Shown here: piece by piece, positions 62,320 to 64,000 of the stretch
Numbering within the stretch: position 1 is the first letter of the stretch
Layout of the letters: the number at the start of each line of letters is the position of its first letter
Assembly: GCF_015689195.1 (NCBI RefSeq)
Contig: NZ_CP065044.1
Span: 1,116,001-1,180,000, forward strand
DNA length: 64,000 nucleotides
Origin: Pectobacterium aroidearum
GTDB taxonomy: Bacteria; Pseudomonadota; Gammaproteobacteria; Enterobacterales; Enterobacteriaceae
Reading direction: 5' to 3'
Translations under genes and position numbers: made by a program
Notes under the pieces: generated by a model
The model's input: only the letters and a program-made list of their open reading frames with translations
What the model was told of the DNA's origin: nothing
Databases searched by the model: none

Positions 62320-63126
62320 ATGTTGATCAATAAACTGGGCATCAAAAAAGGGTTACTGGCGGTGATGGGCGCGGCAATGTTACTGGTTCAGGCCGGTAGC
62401 GCGATGGCCGATCAGTTGCAGGACATTGAGAAGCGCGGAGTGCTGCGTGTCGCCGTGCCGCAGGATTTCCCACCGTTTGGATCGGTTGGGACGGATCTGC
62501 AACCGCAGGGGTATGACATCGATATCGCCCGCTATCTGGCAAAAGAGATGAAACTAAAGTTGCAGCTGGTTCCGGTAACCAGCGCCAACCGCGTGCCGTA
62601 TCTGCAAACCAACAAAGTTGACCTGGTGATCTCCAGCCTGGGCAAAAACGCCGAGCGTGAAAAAGTGATCGATTTCAGCCGCGCTTATGCGCCGTTTTTC
62701 CTCGGCGTATTTGGGCCGAAAGACAGCACGCTGACATCGTCAGACGCGCTGGAAGGCAAGAGCATCGGCGTTACGCGCGGTGCGGTAGAAGACATGGTGC
62801 TGACGGATATCGCGCCGAAGGCCGCACAGATTAAGCGCTACGAAGACAATAACACCACGCTGTCGGCGTATCTGTCCGGGCAGGTGGAATATGTTGCCAC
62901 CGGTAACCTGGTTGTGGCGGCTATCGCCGAGCAGAACCCGACGAAAGCACCGGTGGCGAAATTTATGCTGAAAGATTCGCCGTGCTACATCGGCCTGAAA
63001 AAGGATGAACCCGCGCTGAAAGCGAAAGTCGATGCCTTGATTGAGCAGGCGCTGAAAGATGACACGCTTAATAGCCTGTCGGAAAAATGGCTGAAAGCGC
63101 CGTTACCGGCCAGCATCAAGGCTTAA
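62320..63126 (+). CDS. Periplasmic substrate-binding protein of amino acid-type ABC transporter
   Basis: 268 residues with a signal peptide cleaved after AMA (residue 30). The mature protein is a polar amino acid-type binding protein, with RVAVPQDFPPFGSVG, QPQGYDIDIARYLAKEM and AEREKVIDFSRAY. The substrate is not readable. Its place beside hpxUWXYZ and its likely sigma-54 promoter suggest a nitrogen-rich compound such as a ureide or an amino acid. Starts a transport operon running off the window. Confidence 0.88.
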   Translation: MLINKLGIKKGLLAVMGAAMLLVQAGSAMADQLQDIEKRGVLRVAVPQDFPPFGSVGTDLQPQGYDIDIARYLAKEMKLKLQLVPVTSANRVPYLQTNKVDLVISSLGKNAEREKVIDFSRAYAPFFLGVFGPKDSTLTSSDALEGKSIGVTRGAVEDMVLTDIAPKAAQIKRYEDNNTTLSAYLSGQVEYVATGNLVVAAIAEQNPTKAPVAKFMLKDSPCYIGLKKDEPALKAKVDALIEQALKDDTLNSLSEKWLKAPLPASIKA

Positions 63127-63138
63127 CGGGAGCACGCC

Positions 63139-63804
63139 ATGACCTATCAGCTTAATTTTTCCGCGCTGTTGCCGTTCTGGCCTGAGCTGCTGGCGGGGTT
63201 GTGGGTCACCATTGAGCTGACGGTAATGGCCACTCTCGGCGGTATTGCCATCGGTATCTGTGGGGCGGCCTTGCGCAGCGGCAAGCCCACTCTGCTGAGT
63301 CGGCTGTGGGGAATCTACGTCGAGCTGATCCGCAATACGCCGTTTGTGGTTCAGCTGTTCTTCATCGTTTTCGGTTTGCCGAGTCTGGGCTGGAAACTCA
63401 CCGCTGGGCAGGCCGCGCTGTTGGCGATGCTGATTAATCTGGGAGCGTACAGCACCGAGATCATCCGCGCGGGGATTCAGGTGACGCCGAAAGGCCAGTG
63501 GGAAGCCGCCCGCGTGCTGGGGCTGACGCGTGTGCAGACCTTTTTGCGTGTGATTCTGCCGCCCGCACTCCAGCGGATTTATCCGGCGCTGGTTAGCCAG
63601 TGCATCATCGTCATGCTGGGGTCGTCGGTGGTGTCGCAGGTGTCTTATGAAGAACTGACCTTTGCCGCCAACCTGATTCAGTCCCGTACGTTTCTGAGTT
63701 TTGAGGTGTATCTGGCGACCACGCTGTGTTATCTGGCGCTGTCTGTCCTGATGCGGCAACTCTTACTGTTGGCAGGGCGGCGTTTTTTTAGGAGTCAGCC
63801 ATGA
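63139..63804 (+). CDS. Amino acid-type ABC transporter permease (first)
   Basis: 221 residues with about five membrane segments. HisM/GlnP-type permease with the EAA loop (WEAARVLGLTRVQTFLRVILPPAL near 119-142). It follows the binding protein gene by 12 bases and overlaps the next gene by 4 (ATGA), so a heteromeric permease is likely. Confidence 0.9.
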   Translation: MTYQLNFSALLPFWPELLAGLWVTIELTVMATLGGIAIGICGAALRSGKPTLLSRLWGIYVELIRNTPFVVQLFFIVFGLPSLGWKLTAGQAALLAMLINLGAYSTEIIRAGIQVTPKGQWEAARVLGLTRVQTFLRVILPPALQRIYPALVSQCIIVMLGSSVVSQVSYEELTFAANLIQSRTFLSFEVYLATTLCYLALSVLMRQLLLLAGRRFFRSQP

Positions 63805-64000
63805 TGGCATTTACCGACTGGGATATTGTGCGCAACCTGCTGCTGGCGGCACGCTGGACGCTGCTGTTGTCGCTGACGGCCTTCATTGGCGGCGCGCTGG
63901 TGACGTTTCCACTGATGCTGCTGCGGTTGACCAAACGCAAATGGCCGACACGCTTTGTCCATCTGTATTCCGAGCTGTTTCAGGGGACGCCGCTGCTGAT
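63801..64000 (+). CDS. Amino acid-type ABC transporter permease (second), truncated by window end
   Basis: The first 66 codons are present, beginning MMAFTDWDIVRNLLLAARWT. A membrane segment is visible at about 14-40, then FQGTPLL, the same motif as RNTPFVV in the first permease. It is read as the partner permease; the ATPase gene should follow outside the window. Confidence 0.85.
   Translation, partial: MMAFTDWDIVRNLLLAARWTLLLSLTAFIGGALVTFPLMLLRLTKRKWPTRFVHLYSELFQGTPLL

Overview
The window is chromosomal DNA of an enterobacterium, most likely a soft-rot member of the Pectobacteriaceae (Pectobacterium-like). Nearly every gene has a recognisable Escherichia coli counterpart at 60-90% apparent similarity. 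The rRNA operon is of enterobacterial type, ERIC repeats are present, and the local gene orders are those of Enterobacterales. No prophage, plasmid, CRISPR or transposase gene is visible. Genus assignment is inference; a search with the 16S gene (28110-29651) would settle it.

Layout. 1-2307: the start of an unidentified gene leaving the window to the left, then a PilZ protein fused to a degenerate HD-GYP domain. 2586-12076: the sulfate assimilation block cysJIH, cysG-cysDNC and a ygbE-like membrane protein. 12134-14521: a polar amino acid ABC transporter. 14863-20945: ftsB-ispD-ispF-truD-(surE lost)-pcm-nlpD-rpoS. 21051-27730: proS, trmO, rcsF, the methionine transporter metNIQ with a MetJ operator, and gmhB. 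27731-33530: a complete rRNA operon, 16S-tRNA-Glu-23S-5S-tRNA-Thr-5S, with promoters, boxA and terminator. 33797-42913: kgtP, yfiM, pssA, patZ, tapT, trxC, yfiF and a DUF3574 lipoprotein. 43205-50797: nupC, the emrRAB efflux system, ygaZH and an MFS transporter. 50956-52115: a lactonase-family gene with a frameshift in its signal peptide. 52175-55957: the proVWX glycine betaine system. 56651-57043: a small VOC protein. 57083-64000: the hpxUWXYZ nitrogen catabolism locus and an adjacent ABC transporter cut by the window end.

How the genes work together. CysDNC activates sulfate to PAPS, CysH reduces PAPS to sulfite, and CysJI reduces sulfite to sulfide using the siroheme made by CysG. The hpx genes process an amide intermediate late in purine or allantoin breakdown (oxalurate/oxamate by homology). 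Both hpxW and the neighbouring transporter are preceded by sequences with -24/-12 sigma-54 promoter architecture, and a good NtrC-type palindrome lies between hpxU and the transporter. The locus therefore looks like a nitrogen-scavenging unit that couples uptake to catabolism.

The most unusual signals are: the sigma-54/NtrC wiring of the hpx-transporter region; the scar of a missing surE gene; ERIC elements carrying one or two roughly 75-bp hairpin modules, plus a free-standing copy of the module whose stems differ in sequence but keep their pairing; an amidase whose last codons match an ERIC terminus exactly; the single-base frameshift in the lactonase signal peptide; and a c-di-GMP-type receptor whose HD-GYP metal ligands are mostly lost.
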